From Sphingobium sp. (GTDB taxonomy: Bacteria; Pseudomonadota; Alphaproteobacteria; Sphingomonadales; Sphingomonadaceae), in NCBI GenBank assembly GCA_003248935.1, contig QFQF01000014.1:62001-126000 (forward strand): a DNA stretch of 64,000 nucleotides. Reading direction: 5' to 3'. Numbering within the stretch: the stretch's first letter is position 1; each line of letters begins with the position of its first letter. A model generated the notes under the pieces. That model was not told the origin of the DNA. It worked only from the letters and a program-made list of their open reading frames with translations, and ran no database searches. Shown here in pieces: positions 21,146 to 30,238 of this stretch. A program made the position numbers and the translations under genes.

Positions 21146-21517
21146 ATGCACATCAATCACGCCGTCGACGCGCCTGCTGCCGAAACCATCGGCTTCGACG
21201 AATTCCTGCGGGTCGACATCCGCATCGGCACGGTGGTCTTGGCAGAACCGTTTCCCGAGGCGCGCAAGCCCGCGTTCAAGCTGCTGATCGATTTCGGCCC
21301 GGCGATCGGGCGGAAGAAGAGCAGCGCGCAGATCACGGAGAACCATGCGCTCGAAAGCCTGCCTGGGCGGCAGGTGGCGGCCGTCGTCAACTTTCCGCCG
21401 CGGCAGATCGGCAAGTTCATGTCCGAGGTGCTGACGCTGGGCTTCGCCGACGAGGCGGGGGCCGTCACCCTGTTCGCGCCGGACAAGCGCGTGCCGGATG
21501 GTTCACGGCTGTTCTGA
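21146..21517 (+). CDS. csaA: tRNA-binding domain protein, CsaA-like
   Basis: Small cytoplasmic protein of 123 residues made of one tRNA-binding OB-fold, as in CsaA and the C-terminus of some methionyl-tRNA synthetases. Recognised by VDIRIGTVVLAEPFPEARKPAFK (split here as VDIRIGTV and EARKPAFK), the SSAQIT block, and VVNFPPRQIGKFMSEVL. CsaA has been described as a chaperone-like protein in Bacillus; its role in this organism is unknown. A clear GGGGAGG/AGGAG ribosome-binding region precedes ATG 21146. Confidence 0.9.
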   Translation: MHINHAVDAPAAETIGFDEFLRVDIRIGTVVLAEPFPEARKPAFKLLIDFGPAIGRKKSSAQITENHALESLPGRQVAAVVNFPPRQIGKFMSEVLTLGFADEAGAVTLFAPDKRVPDGSRLF

Positions 21518-21627
21518 GCCTTAGGTTCGTTTCGGCTTCAGATGATCATTGTTGCTCCTCCGTTAAGGGTATAGCCTGATCTGCATCAAGCTTCGGTCGG
21601 AGGCTGGTCCCGGAAAAGGAGGCGGCG

Positions 21628-22344
21628 ATGCTGCGGAAATTGGTGGCGGAATTCATCGGAACGGCGTGGCTGGTGCTGGGCGGGTGCGGATCGGCCGTGC
21701 TGGCGGCGGCATTCCCCGAACTGGGCATCGGTTTCGCCGGTGTGGCGCTGGCGTTCGGCCTGACGGTGGTGACGATGGCCTATGCAATCGGCCATGTGTC
21801 CGGATGCCACCTCAATCCGGCGGTATCCGTCGGACTGTGGGCCGGTGGCCGGTTCAGCGCGCGCGAACTGCCACCCTATATCGTCGCGCAGACCCTGGGC
21901 GCGATCGCCGGGGCAGCAGTGCTGTACCTGATCGCCAGCGGCCAGCCGGACTTCAGCCTGGCGGGCGGGTTCGCCAGCAACGGCTATGGCGCGCATTCGC
22001 CGGGCGGTTACGCCATCGGCGCAGCGTTCATCTGCGAGGTGGTGATGACCTTCGCGTTCCTGTTCATCATCATGGGCGCGACCCATGGATCGGCCCCGGC
22101 GGGCTTCGCGCCGCTGGCCATCGGCCTCGCGCTGACGCTGATCCACCTGATCAGCATTCCGGTAACCAACACGTCGGTCAATCCGGCGCGCAGCACCGGC
22201 CCGGCACTGTTCGCCGGTGGCTGGGCGATCCAGCAACTCTGGCTGTTCTGGTTCGCGCCGATCGTCGGCGGCGCGCTGGGCGGGGCCACCTATCGCTGGC
22301 TGAGCCCCGCAACGCCGGCCCCGGTCGATATCGCGGGCGACTGA
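21628..22344 (+). CDS. aqpZ: Aquaporin Z (water channel)
   Basis: Six-helix inner-membrane channel of 238 residues with both NPA boxes, NPAVS at 63-67 and NPARS at about 185-189. The conserved arginine follows the second NPA, and His in the fifth helix region (LIHLISIPVTNTSVNP) with small neighbours fits a water-selective rather than a glycerol-selective filter. The ATG at 21628 has AAAAGGAGG upstream. It appears to be a single-gene unit. Confidence 0.94.
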   Translation: MLRKLVAEFIGTAWLVLGGCGSAVLAAAFPELGIGFAGVALAFGLTVVTMAYAIGHVSGCHLNPAVSVGLWAGGRFSARELPPYIVAQTLGAIAGAAVLYLIASGQPDFSLAGGFASNGYGAHSPGGYAIGAAFICEVVMTFAFLFIIMGATHGSAPAGFAPLAIGLALTLIHLISIPVTNTSVNPARSTGPALFAGGWAIQQLWLFWFAPIVGGALGGATYRWLSPATPAPVDIAGD

Positions 22345-22368
22345 ACCGGCCCGAGACCTTACGCTTCC

Positions 22369-22395
22369 GGCGGGGATCGCCATGCGGTCCCCGCC
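22369..22395 (+). terminator. Hairpin after aqpZ
   Basis: GGCGGGGA and TCCCCGCC form an 8-base-pair stem with an 11-base loop, 24 bases after the aqpZ stop. No T tract follows, so this is a possible terminator only. Confidence 0.5.
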
Positions 22396-22485
22396 AACGC
22401 GCATTGACCCCGCGCCCGACTTGATCTCCAACGTCTGCAACGGGGCAGCGAGTCTCCGGGCACGACAGGGCGACAGGGGCAGGGC

Positions 22486-24096
22486 ATGAGCGAAGCGGGC
22501 GCGGGCGACTATGTGATGGATGCCCGGCGCGACCGGCTGGTCATCGCAGCGTCGGCAATCGGCACCGTCTTCGAATGGTATGACTTCTTCATCTACGGCA
22601 CGCTTGCGGCGATCATCGGGCGGACGTTCTTCCCGACCGACAATCCGACGGTCGAGCTTCTATATTCGCTGGCCGGGTTCGCGGTGGGCTTCGGTTTCCG
22701 GCCGCTGGGCGCCATCCTGTTCGGCTATCTGGGCGACAGGCTGGGCCGGAAATACACTTTCCTGGCCACCATCATCCTTATGGGCCTTGCGACCGCGTGC
22801 GTCGGCCTGCTCCCGTCGGCCGCGACGATCGGTGCGGCGGCGCCCATCATCCTGATCCTGCTGCGGATCATGCAGGGACTGGCACTGGGCGGCGAATATG
22901 GGGGCGCGGCGATCTATGTCGCCGAACATGCGCCGCCGGGGAAGCGCGGTTTCTATACCAGCTTCATCCAGGCGGGCGTGATCGGCGGCTTCATCCTCTC
23001 GCTCCTCGTCGTGCTGGGCACGCAATGGCTGGTCGGAAAGGCCGTCTGGGACGCGTGGGGATGGCGCCTGCCTTTCCTCTTCTCGCTCGCGCTGCTGGCG
23101 ATTTCGCTCTGGATGCGCCTGAAGCTGAAGGAAAGCCCCGTTTTCATGGCGATGAAGCGGGCGGGGACGCAGTCGCGCAATCCGCTGAAGGAAACATTCT
23201 CCTACCCCGGCAATCGCAGGCGGATCATCGTGGCGCTGTTCGGCGTGGCCGCCGGGCTCACCGTCATTTCCTACACGCTGATGTTCCAGGTGATGTATTT
23301 CCTCCAGAACGCCCTGCGGGTCGACAGCGTGCCGACGCAGATGATCGTCGGCGCGGGCACGTTCATGGGCCTGTTCTTCTTCATCTTCTTCGGCTGGCTG
23401 TCCGACCGGATCGGACGCAGGACGCCGGTGATCCTGGGCTACGTCGCTACCCTGTTGCTGCTGTTCCCGCTGTTCCACCTGATCGGCAACGCCGCCAATC
23501 CGGGGATGGCGGAACTGGCGCGGAGCGCGCCCGTGGTCGTCAGCGGTCCCGATTGCAGCTATGATCCCTTCGCGAAGGTGCAGCGGACGCAGTGCGGCCG
23601 CCTGCTCGACTATTTCTCGAAAAAGGGCGTGCATTACAGCAAGGTCGACTCCCCCGTCACACAGGTGCGCATAGCGGGCCTGGCGCAGTCCGACACACGG
23701 CCGGAGGTGCTGGACCGGATGCTGGCCGCGAAGGGCTATGACTTTACGCGCGTGACGCCCGGCCCCGGCGCGATTGCCGTCATCGTCGGCTGCATCCTGC
23801 TGATCGCGATCCTTTCCGGCGCCACCTATGGCCCGGTGGCGGCGATGCTGTGCGAACTGTTCCCGGCACGCATCCGCTACAGCTCGATGTCGATCCCCTA
23901 TCATTTCGGGACCGGCTATTTCGGCGGCTTCCTGCCGCTGGTCAGCCAGTATATCGTCGCGCGGACCGGCGATCCCTATGCGGGCTTGTGGTACACGATC
24001 GTGGTCGTCGCCTTCGCCCTTGCCGTCTGCCTGTGGGGCCTGCCGGAAACGCGCGGTGCCTCTCTCCATGCAACGGACCTCGACGCCGCGACCTGA
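22486..24096 (+). CDS. MFS transporter, metabolite:H+ symporter (MHS) family
   Basis: Inner-membrane secondary transporter of 536 residues with about 12 hydrophobic segments. Family features are FEWYDFFIYG near the N-terminus, the loop motif GYLGDRLGRK and its second-half counterpart GWLSDRIGRR. Related proteins include ProP, ShiA and citrate or ketoglutarate carriers. The substrate cannot be predicted. Unusual is a soluble insertion of about 85 residues in the second half (around residues 343-428, including CSYDPFAKVQRTQC), probably outside the membrane and with two cysteines that could bond. Followed closely by alr. Confidence 0.85.
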   Translation: MSEAGAGDYVMDARRDRLVIAASAIGTVFEWYDFFIYGTLAAIIGRTFFPTDNPTVELLYSLAGFAVGFGFRPLGAILFGYLGDRLGRKYTFLATIILMGLATACVGLLPSAATIGAAAPIILILLRIMQGLALGGEYGGAAIYVAEHAPPGKRGFYTSFIQAGVIGGFILSLLVVLGTQWLVGKAVWDAWGWRLPFLFSLALLAISLWMRLKLKESPVFMAMKRAGTQSRNPLKETFSYPGNRRRIIVALFGVAAGLTVISYTLMFQVMYFLQNALRVDSVPTQMIVGAGTFMGLFFFIFFGWLSDRIGRRTPVILGYVATLLLLFPLFHLIGNAANPGMAELARSAPVVVSGPDCSYDPFAKVQRTQCGRLLDYFSKKGVHYSKVDSPVTQVRIAGLAQSDTRPEVLDRMLAAKGYDFTRVTPGPGAIAVIVGCILLIAILSGATYGPVAAMLCELFPARIRYSSMSIPYHFGTGYFGGFLPLVSQYIVARTGDPYAGLWYTIVVVAFALAVCLWGLPETRGASLHATDLDAAT

Positions 24097-24114
24097 CGCG
24101 GCTATCGGCGGGGC

Positions 24115-25158
24115 ATGAGCGAATTCCAACCGCCGTTGCGCCTGCGCCTCGACAGCGATGCGCTGGTTTCCAACTGGCGCTGGCTCGACCGGCAGAGCGG
24201 GGCCGCTGCATGCGGCGCGGCGATCAAGGCGAACGGATACGGCCTGGGCGCGGCGGGTGTGATGCAGCGGCTGGCGCAAGCGGGCTGCCGGGATTTCTTC
24301 GTCGCCAGCTGGGCCGAGGCGCAGGCGCTGATGCCGATCGCCGACGGCCTGTCGCTGTCCGTTCTGCATGGCGTCCGGGAAGAGGACATGCCCGTGGCGC
24401 TCGGCAGCCGGGCACGGCCGGTGCTCGCCAGCCCCGGGCAGATCGCACGCTGGCGGGCAGCCGGCGGCGGCACCTGCGACGTGATGGTCGATACCGGGAT
24501 AAACCGGCTGGGCCTCGACTGGCGCGGCGACGTGCCGGGCCTCATCGCGGGACTGCGCGTCGAGACGCTGATGAGCCATCTTGCCTGCGGCGACGAGGAC
24601 CATCCGCTGAATACACAGCAGGCCGGGCGGTTCGCGGCGCTTGCGGGCAGGACCGGCGCGCGGCGGATGAGCCTGTCGAACAGCGCGGGCATCTGCCTGG
24701 GGCAGGATTATGCGTTCGACCTGACGCGCCCCGGCCTTGCCTTGTATGGCGGTGTGCCGCGTGCACAGGCGCGTGGCGCGATCCGGCAGGTCGTGTTTCC
24801 GGAGGCGCAGGTGCTGCAACGGCGGTGCGTCGCGGCGGGTGACACCGTGGGCTATAATGCCACCTTCACGGCCCCCGCGGACATGGAGGCGGCGATCCTG
24901 AACCTGGGCTATGCCGACGGCTATCTGAGAGGATTTTCGGGCACGGGCGCGGCACTCGCGGGGGACACGCTGCTGCCGGTGCTGGGCCGGGTGTCGATGG
25001 ATCTGCTGATCGTCGACGTCAGCGCCCGGCCGGAGGTCAGGGAAGGGGACTGGCTGGGTATCGCCTATGCGCCCGAGGATGCAGCAGCGCGATCCGGCCT
25101 GTCGCAATATGAACTGCTGACCGGGCTTGGTCAGCGGTACGAGCGCCGCTGGACATGA
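24115..25158 (+). CDS. alr: Alanine racemase
   Basis: PLP enzyme that makes D-alanine for peptidoglycan. The PLP lysine is Lys38 in AIKANGYGLGA, and the second catalytic residue is the Tyr in VGYNATF at about 247. GRVSMDLLIVDV, a conserved C-terminal block, is present. The length of 347 residues is a little short for Alr (about 355-375). The ATG at 24115 starts 18 bases after the transporter stop, so the two may be co-transcribed. Convergent with the phaA-type thiolase. Confidence 0.93.
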   Translation: MSEFQPPLRLRLDSDALVSNWRWLDRQSGAAACGAAIKANGYGLGAAGVMQRLAQAGCRDFFVASWAEAQALMPIADGLSLSVLHGVREEDMPVALGSRARPVLASPGQIARWRAAGGGTCDVMVDTGINRLGLDWRGDVPGLIAGLRVETLMSHLACGDEDHPLNTQQAGRFAALAGRTGARRMSLSNSAGICLGQDYAFDLTRPGLALYGGVPRAQARGAIRQVVFPEAQVLQRRCVAAGDTVGYNATFTAPADMEAAILNLGYADGYLRGFSGTGAALAGDTLLPVLGRVSMDLLIVDVSARPEVREGDWLGIAYAPEDAAARSGLSQYELLTGLGQRYERRWT

Positions 25159-25187
25159 AAAAGGGCGGCAGGATCGACCCGCCGCCC
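25158..25187 (-). terminator. Rho-independent terminator of the phaC-phaA unit
   Basis: Read on the minus strand, GGGCGGC and GCCGCCC form a 7-base-pair stem followed by five T residues. It lies downstream of the thiolase stop and directly at the alr stop, so it may serve both convergent units. Confidence 0.75.
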
Positions 25188-25225
25188 CGAAATTTGCGAC
25201 CGCGCCCGATCAGCGTTCGATGCGA

Positions 25226-26398
25226 TCAGCGCTCGATGCACATGGCGATGCCCATGCCGCCGCCGATGCAGAGGGTGACCAGCCCCTTCTTCGCATCGCG
25301 CTTGCCCATCTCGTAGAGCAGGGTGGTCAGCACGCGCGCGCCCGATGCGCCGATCGGGTGGCCGATGGCGATGGCGCCGCCGTTGACGTTCACCTTCTCC
25401 GCATCCCAGCCAAGCTCCTTGCCGACGGCAAGCGCCTGGGCGGCGAACGCCTCGTTCGCTTCGATGAGGTCGAGGTCGGCGACGGTCCATCCCGCCTTGT
25501 CCAGCGCCTTGCGGCTGGCCGGGGCGGGGCCGATGCCCATGATCGAGGGATCGACGCCGCAGGTGCCCCAGGAGGCGATGCGGCCAAGAACGGTCGCGCC
25601 ACGCTTCGCCGCCTCCGCCTGCGTCATCAGCACCAGCGCGGCGGCGCCGTCATTAATGCCGCTGGCATTGCCCGCCGTGACCGTGCCTTCCTTCTTGAAG
25701 GCGGGTTTCAGGCTCTGCATCGCCTCGAACGTCGCACCGGCGCGGATATACTCGTCCTGATCGACGATGGTGTCGCCCTTGCGGCCCTTGATCGTGACCG
25801 GGCAAATCTCGTCGGCGAAGCGGCCGGCGGCGCGCGCGGCCTCCGCCTTGTTCTGGCTCGCGACCGAGAACTGGTCCTGCTCCTCGCGGGTGATCTGGTA
25901 CTTCTCGGCCAGATTTTCGGCGGTGATGCCCATGTGATAGGCGTTGAACGCGTCGGTGAGACCGTCGAGGATCATCGTGTCGACCAGGCTGACATTGCCC
26001 ATCTTCGTGCCCGCGCGCATCGCCTGCGCATGGGGGGAGAGGGACATGCTTTCCTGTCCGCCGGCGATCATGATCGCGGCGTCGCCATTCCGGATCGCCT
26101 GCGCGGCGAGCGCGACCGAGCGGAGGCCGGAACCGCAGACCTGATTGATGCCGAACGCGGTGCGCTCGACCGGGATGCCCGCCTTTACCGCCGCCTGACG
26201 CGCGGGGTTCTGCCCCTGCGCAGCGGTCAGCACCTGTCCCAGTATGACCTCATCGACCTCCGCCGCGGCGACACCCGCCTGTGCCAGCGCCGCCTCGATC
26301 GCGATCCTGCCCAGTTCGTGCGCCGGCGTCGTGCCGAATGCGCCCATGAAACTGCCGACGGCGGTGCGCTTGGCGGCGGTGATGACGATATCGGTCAT
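25226..26398 (-). CDS. phaA: Acetyl-CoA C-acetyltransferase (beta-ketothiolase)
   Basis: Condenses two acetyl-CoA to acetoacetyl-CoA, the first step of polyhydroxybutyrate synthesis, or runs in reverse. Thiolase signatures: Cys88 in NQVCGSG, His in GHPIGASGA (about 348), and Cys in CIGGGMGIAM near the end. The length of 390 residues is typical. The ATG at 26398 has AGAAGAGGA upstream. It lies 46 bases after the PhaC-like gene on the same strand and near a phaR repressor gene, which supports the PHA role over a purely catabolic one. No phaB reductase is in the window. Confidence 0.9.
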   Translation of the reverse strand: MTDIVITAAKRTAVGSFMGAFGTTPAHELGRIAIEAALAQAGVAAAEVDEVILGQVLTAAQGQNPARQAAVKAGIPVERTAFGINQVCGSGLRSVALAAQAIRNGDAAIMIAGGQESMSLSPHAQAMRAGTKMGNVSLVDTMILDGLTDAFNAYHMGITAENLAEKYQITREEQDQFSVASQNKAEAARAAGRFADEICPVTIKGRKGDTIVDQDEYIRAGATFEAMQSLKPAFKKEGTVTAGNASGINDGAAALVLMTQAEAAKRGATVLGRIASWGTCGVDPSIMGIGPAPASRKALDKAGWTVADLDLIEANEAFAAQALAVGKELGWDAEKVNVNGGAIAIGHPIGASGARVLTTLLYEMGKRDAKKGLVTLCIGGGMGIAMCIER

Positions 26399-26444
26399 GC
26401 TGGGAATCCTCTTCTCGTCCTGTGAAAGTGGGCGCGACTTAGCA

Positions 26445-27545
26445 TCAGCCTTCATGCTTTGATAGCCATTGGGACAGCGGATGCCACAGCATGTCCGATG
26501 CCCGGCCGCCGACGACCATGCCGACATGGCCAAGGTCGAGCAGCCATTGCTCCGCGAGCGCAGGCGCGGTCGCCGCCGGTACGATCCGGTCGGACGACGA
26601 GCGGATCGACAGGGTGGGGCATGCCATCTCGCTCGCGTTGATGGCGATGTCGCCTACCGTCCACGATCCGGCGCCGGTCTTGTTGGCGGCGTAGAGATCC
26701 TCGAACAGTTCCCGGCCCGCCGCGAAGGTGAGGGGCGGGCCCGCATTCGCCCAGTCCTCCAGCGCGAGGAAGGCGCGGGCGCGGTCCGAATCCGGGTCGA
26801 CTTCTCCGAAACCCGCATATTTGCGGATGGTGCGGGCCGGGTCCATCGACCAGAAGCCGGATTGCAGCACTTCCATGGGTACATAGCCAAGGCGCGTGCA
26901 GACGGCCTTCGATGCACCCCACATCCGCGACACCTCCGCCCGCGCCGCATCGGGAAAGCCGCCGAAGTCCCAGGGCGTGGCGATCGTGACCAGCCCGGCG
27001 ATCGCGGGCATCAGGCCCGCGGCGGCCATCGCCAGCGTGCCGCCGAGGCAGTAGCCGATCAGGATGGGCGGCCGGTCGAGCGCTTCAAGAAGGGGCAGCA
27101 GCCGGTGCAGCACATGACCGGCAAGATCGAGCCCCCCGTCGCCCGGCCCCGGCGTGCCCCAGTCGACCAGCCAGGGATCATGCCCCGCACGGGCGAGGCC
27201 GCGCAGCACCGACTGGCTTTCCGACAGGTCGAGTACCGTCGGCGGGTTGATCAGCGAGGGTATGAAGACCAGGGGAGCACGGCTTTCGCCCTTATTGTGC
27301 GCACCATAATGGAACAGGCGCGCCGGTCCGGCCTGCGCCATCACGGGCATGGCGGCCGGCGAGGGCGGGCGAACGGCCTGCTGATAGCGCGACAGGCCGA
27401 CGAACGCACGGCGGCGCAGTTCGGGATCATGCTGCGTCTCCCGCCATAAAATGTCGAGAAACAGCGGCAACGGACGCGGTCCATGTTGCGGCGCGGCATC
27501 CTTTGGTGCTATCGCAGCATTAAACAGTAGGGGAGCTTCACTCAT
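26445..27545 (-). CDS. phaC: PhaC-like polyhydroxyalkanoate synthase / alpha-beta hydrolase
   Basis: Alpha/beta-hydrolase protein of about 366 residues. The nucleophile sits in GYCLGGT (Cys166), the GxCxGG lipase-like box of PHA synthases rather than GxSxG of esterases; Asp in SSSDRIVP and His in LGHVGMVV complete the triad. Its length is like class III PhaC (about 350), but no PhaE partner is seen. The gene lies directly upstream of phaA and divergent from phaR. The start is uncertain: ATG 27545 overlaps the phaR start codon on the other strand, and a shorter TTG start within the first 30 codons is possible. Confidence 0.78.
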   Translation of the reverse strand: MSEAPLLFNAAIAPKDAAPQHGPRPLPLFLDILWRETQHDPELRRRAFVGLSRYQQAVRPPSPAAMPVMAQAGPARLFHYGAHNKGESRAPLVFIPSLINPPTVLDLSESQSVLRGLARAGHDPWLVDWGTPGPGDGGLDLAGHVLHRLLPLLEALDRPPILIGYCLGGTLAMAAAGLMPAIAGLVTIATPWDFGGFPDAARAEVSRMWGASKAVCTRLGYVPMEVLQSGFWSMDPARTIRKYAGFGEVDPDSDRARAFLALEDWANAGPPLTFAAGRELFEDLYAANKTGAGSWTVGDIAINASEMACPTLSIRSSSDRIVPAATAPALAEQWLLDLGHVGMVVGGRASDMLWHPLSQWLSKHEG

Positions 27546-28104
27546 GGCCAAGTCCAAGACGACGGGCGATTCGGAACCCGTGGTCATCAAGAAGTACGCT
27601 AACCGGCGCCTCTACAACACGGAAACATCAAGTTACATCACCCTTGACCTGCTTTCGCAGATGACCCGCGAGGGGCGGGAATTCGTCGTCGTGGATGCGA
27701 AGACGAGCGAGGATATCACGCACAATGTGCTGACCCAGATCATCATGGAAGAGGAGCAGCGCGGCAAGAACATGCTGCCGGTCAACTTCCTGCGCCAGCT
27801 GATCTCCATGTACGGCGATTCCATGCAATCGATGGTACCGCAATATCTGGAAGCGTCGATGGAAGCCTTCCGCAAGAACCAGAAGCAGTTCCAGGACGCC
27901 ATGGAGGGCGCATTCGCGGGCGGACCGCTCGCCGAGATCGCCAAGCGCAACATGAAGCTGTTCGAGGCCGCGACCAGCGCGTTCCAGAACAAGGAAGCGG
28001 CCGAAGAGCCTGCCGTCGCGGGCGCGGAGAAGGACGACGAGATCGCGCAGTTGAAGGCGCAGCTCGCGAACCTGAACGCCAAGATCGAGAAACTGGTCAA
28101 GTAA
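27544..28104 (+). CDS. phaR: Polyhydroxyalkanoate synthesis repressor PhaR
   Basis: DNA-binding repressor of phasin and PHA genes that also binds PHB granules. The N-terminal PHB/PHA accumulation regulator domain is unmistakable (KKYANRRLYNTETSSYITL, then a block with EDITHNVLTQIIMEEE). The C-terminal third is charged and predicted to be coiled coil (EIAQLKAQLANLNAKIEKL). The length of 186 residues is normal. GTAGGGGAG lies 9 bases before ATG 27544. The position divergent from phaC and phaA suggests it regulates both directions from a very short shared region. Confidence 0.94.
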   Translation: MAKSKTTGDSEPVVIKKYANRRLYNTETSSYITLDLLSQMTREGREFVVVDAKTSEDITHNVLTQIIMEEEQRGKNMLPVNFLRQLISMYGDSMQSMVPQYLEASMEAFRKNQKQFQDAMEGAFAGGPLAEIAKRNMKLFEAATSAFQNKEAAEEPAVAGAEKDDEIAQLKAQLANLNAKIEKLVK

Positions 28105-28240
28105 GGCGCCCATGGCGTCTCGCGCGGGCGGTGGGCCGTAGAGCTCGCCGCCGGTGCATGCACTCGACACGGGCCGTCCATCTGGCCTATGGCGCGCCTT
28201 TGCGCGGTTGCGCCCCACTCTTCATACGAAAAAGCAGGCC

Positions 28241-29773
28241 ATGGCCCAGATCAAGCACGCCCTTCCCGTCACCCGCGCGCAGGATTTTGCCGCCTGGTAT
28301 CAGTCTGTCGTGTCGGAGGCCGACATGGCGGAGGAATCCGGCGTGCGCGGATGCATGGTCATCCGTCCCTGGGGCTATGGCATCTGGGAACGGATGCAGA
28401 AGCTGCTCGACGCGGAGATCAAGGCGACGGGGCATGAAAACTGCTATTTTCCGCTGTTCATCCCGCTTTCCTACTTCGAGAAGGAAGCCGAGCATGTCGA
28501 CGGCTTCGCGAAGGAAATGGCGGTCGTCACCCATCACCGGCTGATCCAGAAGGACGGCAAGATGGCGCCCGATCCCGAGGCGAAGCTGGAGGAGCCGCTG
28601 GTCGTCCGCCCGACGTCGGAGACGGTGATCGGCGCGGCCTTCTCCCGCTGGGTGCAGAGCTGGCGCGACCTTCCCGTCCTCATCAACCAGTGGGCGAACG
28701 TCGTCCGCTGGGAAATGCGCACCCGGATGTTCCTGCGCACCGCCGAATTCCTCTGGCAGGAGGGCCACACGGCCCATGCCACGACGGAGGAAGCGCTCGA
28801 GGAAACGATGAAGATGCTGGAGGTCTATCGCCGTTTCGCAGAGGAATGCGTCGCGCTGCCGGTGGTGGCTGGCGAGAAGCCGGAGAACGAGCGCTTCCCC
28901 GGCGCCGTCTCGACCTTCTCGATCGAGGCGATGATGCAGGACGGCAAGGCGCTGCAGGCGGGCACGTCGCACTTCCTGGGCACGACCTTCTCCAGCGCGC
29001 AGACCATCCGCTTCCAGAACAGCGAGGGTCAGCAGGAACTGGCGCAGACGACCAGCTGGGGTGTTTCCACCCGGATGATTGGCGGCCTGATCATGACGCA
29101 TGGCGACGATGACGGGCTGCGCTGCCCGCCGCGCGTTGCGCCGTACCAGATCGTCATCGTGCCGATGCTGCGCGACACGCCGGAGGACGAGGCGATCCTG
29201 TCCTACTGCACAGAGATCGCCGCCGAGCTGAATGCGCTCGACGCCTTCCGGGAACCGGTGCGCGCGCATCTCGACCGCAAGGCCGCGAAGGCCGCCAACA
29301 AGCGATGGGGCTGGGTGAAGAAGGGCGCGCCCGTCATCGTCGAGGTCGGCGGCCGCGATCTGGCCGCAGGCAATGTCTCCGTGCTGCGCCGCGACCGGTT
29401 GTACCGCGAGGACGGCAAGCTCGACAGCGCGATCATGGCGCGCGGCGATTTCGTCGCCGGCGCCGTGCAGATGCTGGTCGATATCCAGGCGTCGCTGCAT
29501 GGCGAGGCGCGGGCGTTCCTGGAGAGCAACATCGACCGGTCCGTCACCGACATGGCCGGGCTCAACGCCTTCTTCGGCGTGGAGAAGCCGGGCTGGCTGG
29601 AGGTGCAGTGGAGCAAGCCGACCGGCGCCGCGCTCGACAGGGTGGTGGAGACGCTGAAGGGCCTGAAGCTGACGCTGCGCAACGTGCCGATGGATGCAGC
29701 ACCCGCCGATGGCACCTGCATCTTCACGGGCGACAAGGCGGTGGAACGCGTGCTGGTCGGCCGCGCCTACTGA
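28241..29773 (+). CDS. proS: Proline--tRNA ligase, archaeal/eukaryotic-like short form
   Basis: Class II aminoacyl-tRNA synthetase charging tRNA-Pro. Class II motifs are seen: motif 2 within NQWANVVRWEMRTRMFLRT and WQEGHTAHAT. There is no YbaK-like editing insertion. The sequence and the 510-residue length fit the archaeal/eukaryotic-type ProRS rather than the bacterial 570-residue or the 440-residue alphaproteobacterial type, and the C-terminal region resembles the extra zinc-type domain of that group in reduced form. ATG 28241 starts the conserved N-terminus (MAQIKHALPVTRAQDF). Confidence 0.95.
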   Translation: MAQIKHALPVTRAQDFAAWYQSVVSEADMAEESGVRGCMVIRPWGYGIWERMQKLLDAEIKATGHENCYFPLFIPLSYFEKEAEHVDGFAKEMAVVTHHRLIQKDGKMAPDPEAKLEEPLVVRPTSETVIGAAFSRWVQSWRDLPVLINQWANVVRWEMRTRMFLRTAEFLWQEGHTAHATTEEALEETMKMLEVYRRFAEECVALPVVAGEKPENERFPGAVSTFSIEAMMQDGKALQAGTSHFLGTTFSSAQTIRFQNSEGQQELAQTTSWGVSTRMIGGLIMTHGDDDGLRCPPRVAPYQIVIVPMLRDTPEDEAILSYCTEIAAELNALDAFREPVRAHLDRKAAKAANKRWGWVKKGAPVIVEVGGRDLAAGNVSVLRRDRLYREDGKLDSAIMARGDFVAGAVQMLVDIQASLHGEARAFLESNIDRSVTDMAGLNAFFGVEKPGWLEVQWSKPTGAALDRVVETLKGLKLTLRNVPMDAAPADGTCIFTGDKAVERVLVGRAY

Positions 29774-29785
29774 GCGCGCCGCCCG

Positions 29786-30223
29786 TTATTCGACAGCGCG
29801 TGCCTCGACCCGGTCACTGTGGCTGTCGGGGCTGGAAATGACCAGTATGTCGAGCGGCTGGCTGCCGGGATTGGTGGCCTGATGGATCTTGCCGGGGGCG
29901 ATCTCTATGCCCTGTCCAGCCTTCACCACATTGTCGTAGCCGTCGGCGCGCAAATGGAGTTCGCCCGAAAGGACATAGAAGAACTGCCGCGCCTTCCGGT
30001 GATAGTGGCTGATCTCCTCTCCGCCGGGAACGACCCGCTCCTGAATGACGGTCAGGTTCGCGTTCTTCGCGAGATACCAGCCTTCGTTGGCGCCACCCCA
30101 GACGTAATGTTCGGCGCCGTGCGTATCGATCGCGTCAGCAGGGTGTGAACGATCAAGGGTGTCGGCGCAGGCCGGCATGGGGATGAGAACGAGGGCAGGG
30201 AGCAACCAGCGCGAGATCGGCAT
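29786..30223 (-). CDS. Secreted cupin-domain protein
   Basis: Small protein of 145 residues with an N-terminal signal peptide (about 20 residues, ending near CADT). The body is one cupin_2 barrel: HYHRKARQFFYVLSGE gives the first metal motif with two His and a Glu, and GKIHQATNP carries the last His. It likely binds a metal in the periplasm. The substrate or role is unknown. It is 15 bases downstream of glpD on the same strand, so it may be co-transcribed with it. Confidence 0.8.
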   Translation of the reverse strand: MPISRWLLPALVLIPMPACADTLDRSHPADAIDTHGAEHYVWGGANEGWYLAKNANLTVIQERVVPGGEEISHYHRKARQFFYVLSGELHLRADGYDNVVKAGQGIEIAPGKIHQATNPGSQPLDILVISSPDSHSDRVEARAVE

Positions 30224-30238
30224 GCGGGATTTTTCCTC

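Noticed and set aside
22660..25107. 815-residue minus-strand open frame opposite the transporter and alanine racemase
   Set aside because: Composition is that of an antisense shadow; both plus-strand genes are recognised.
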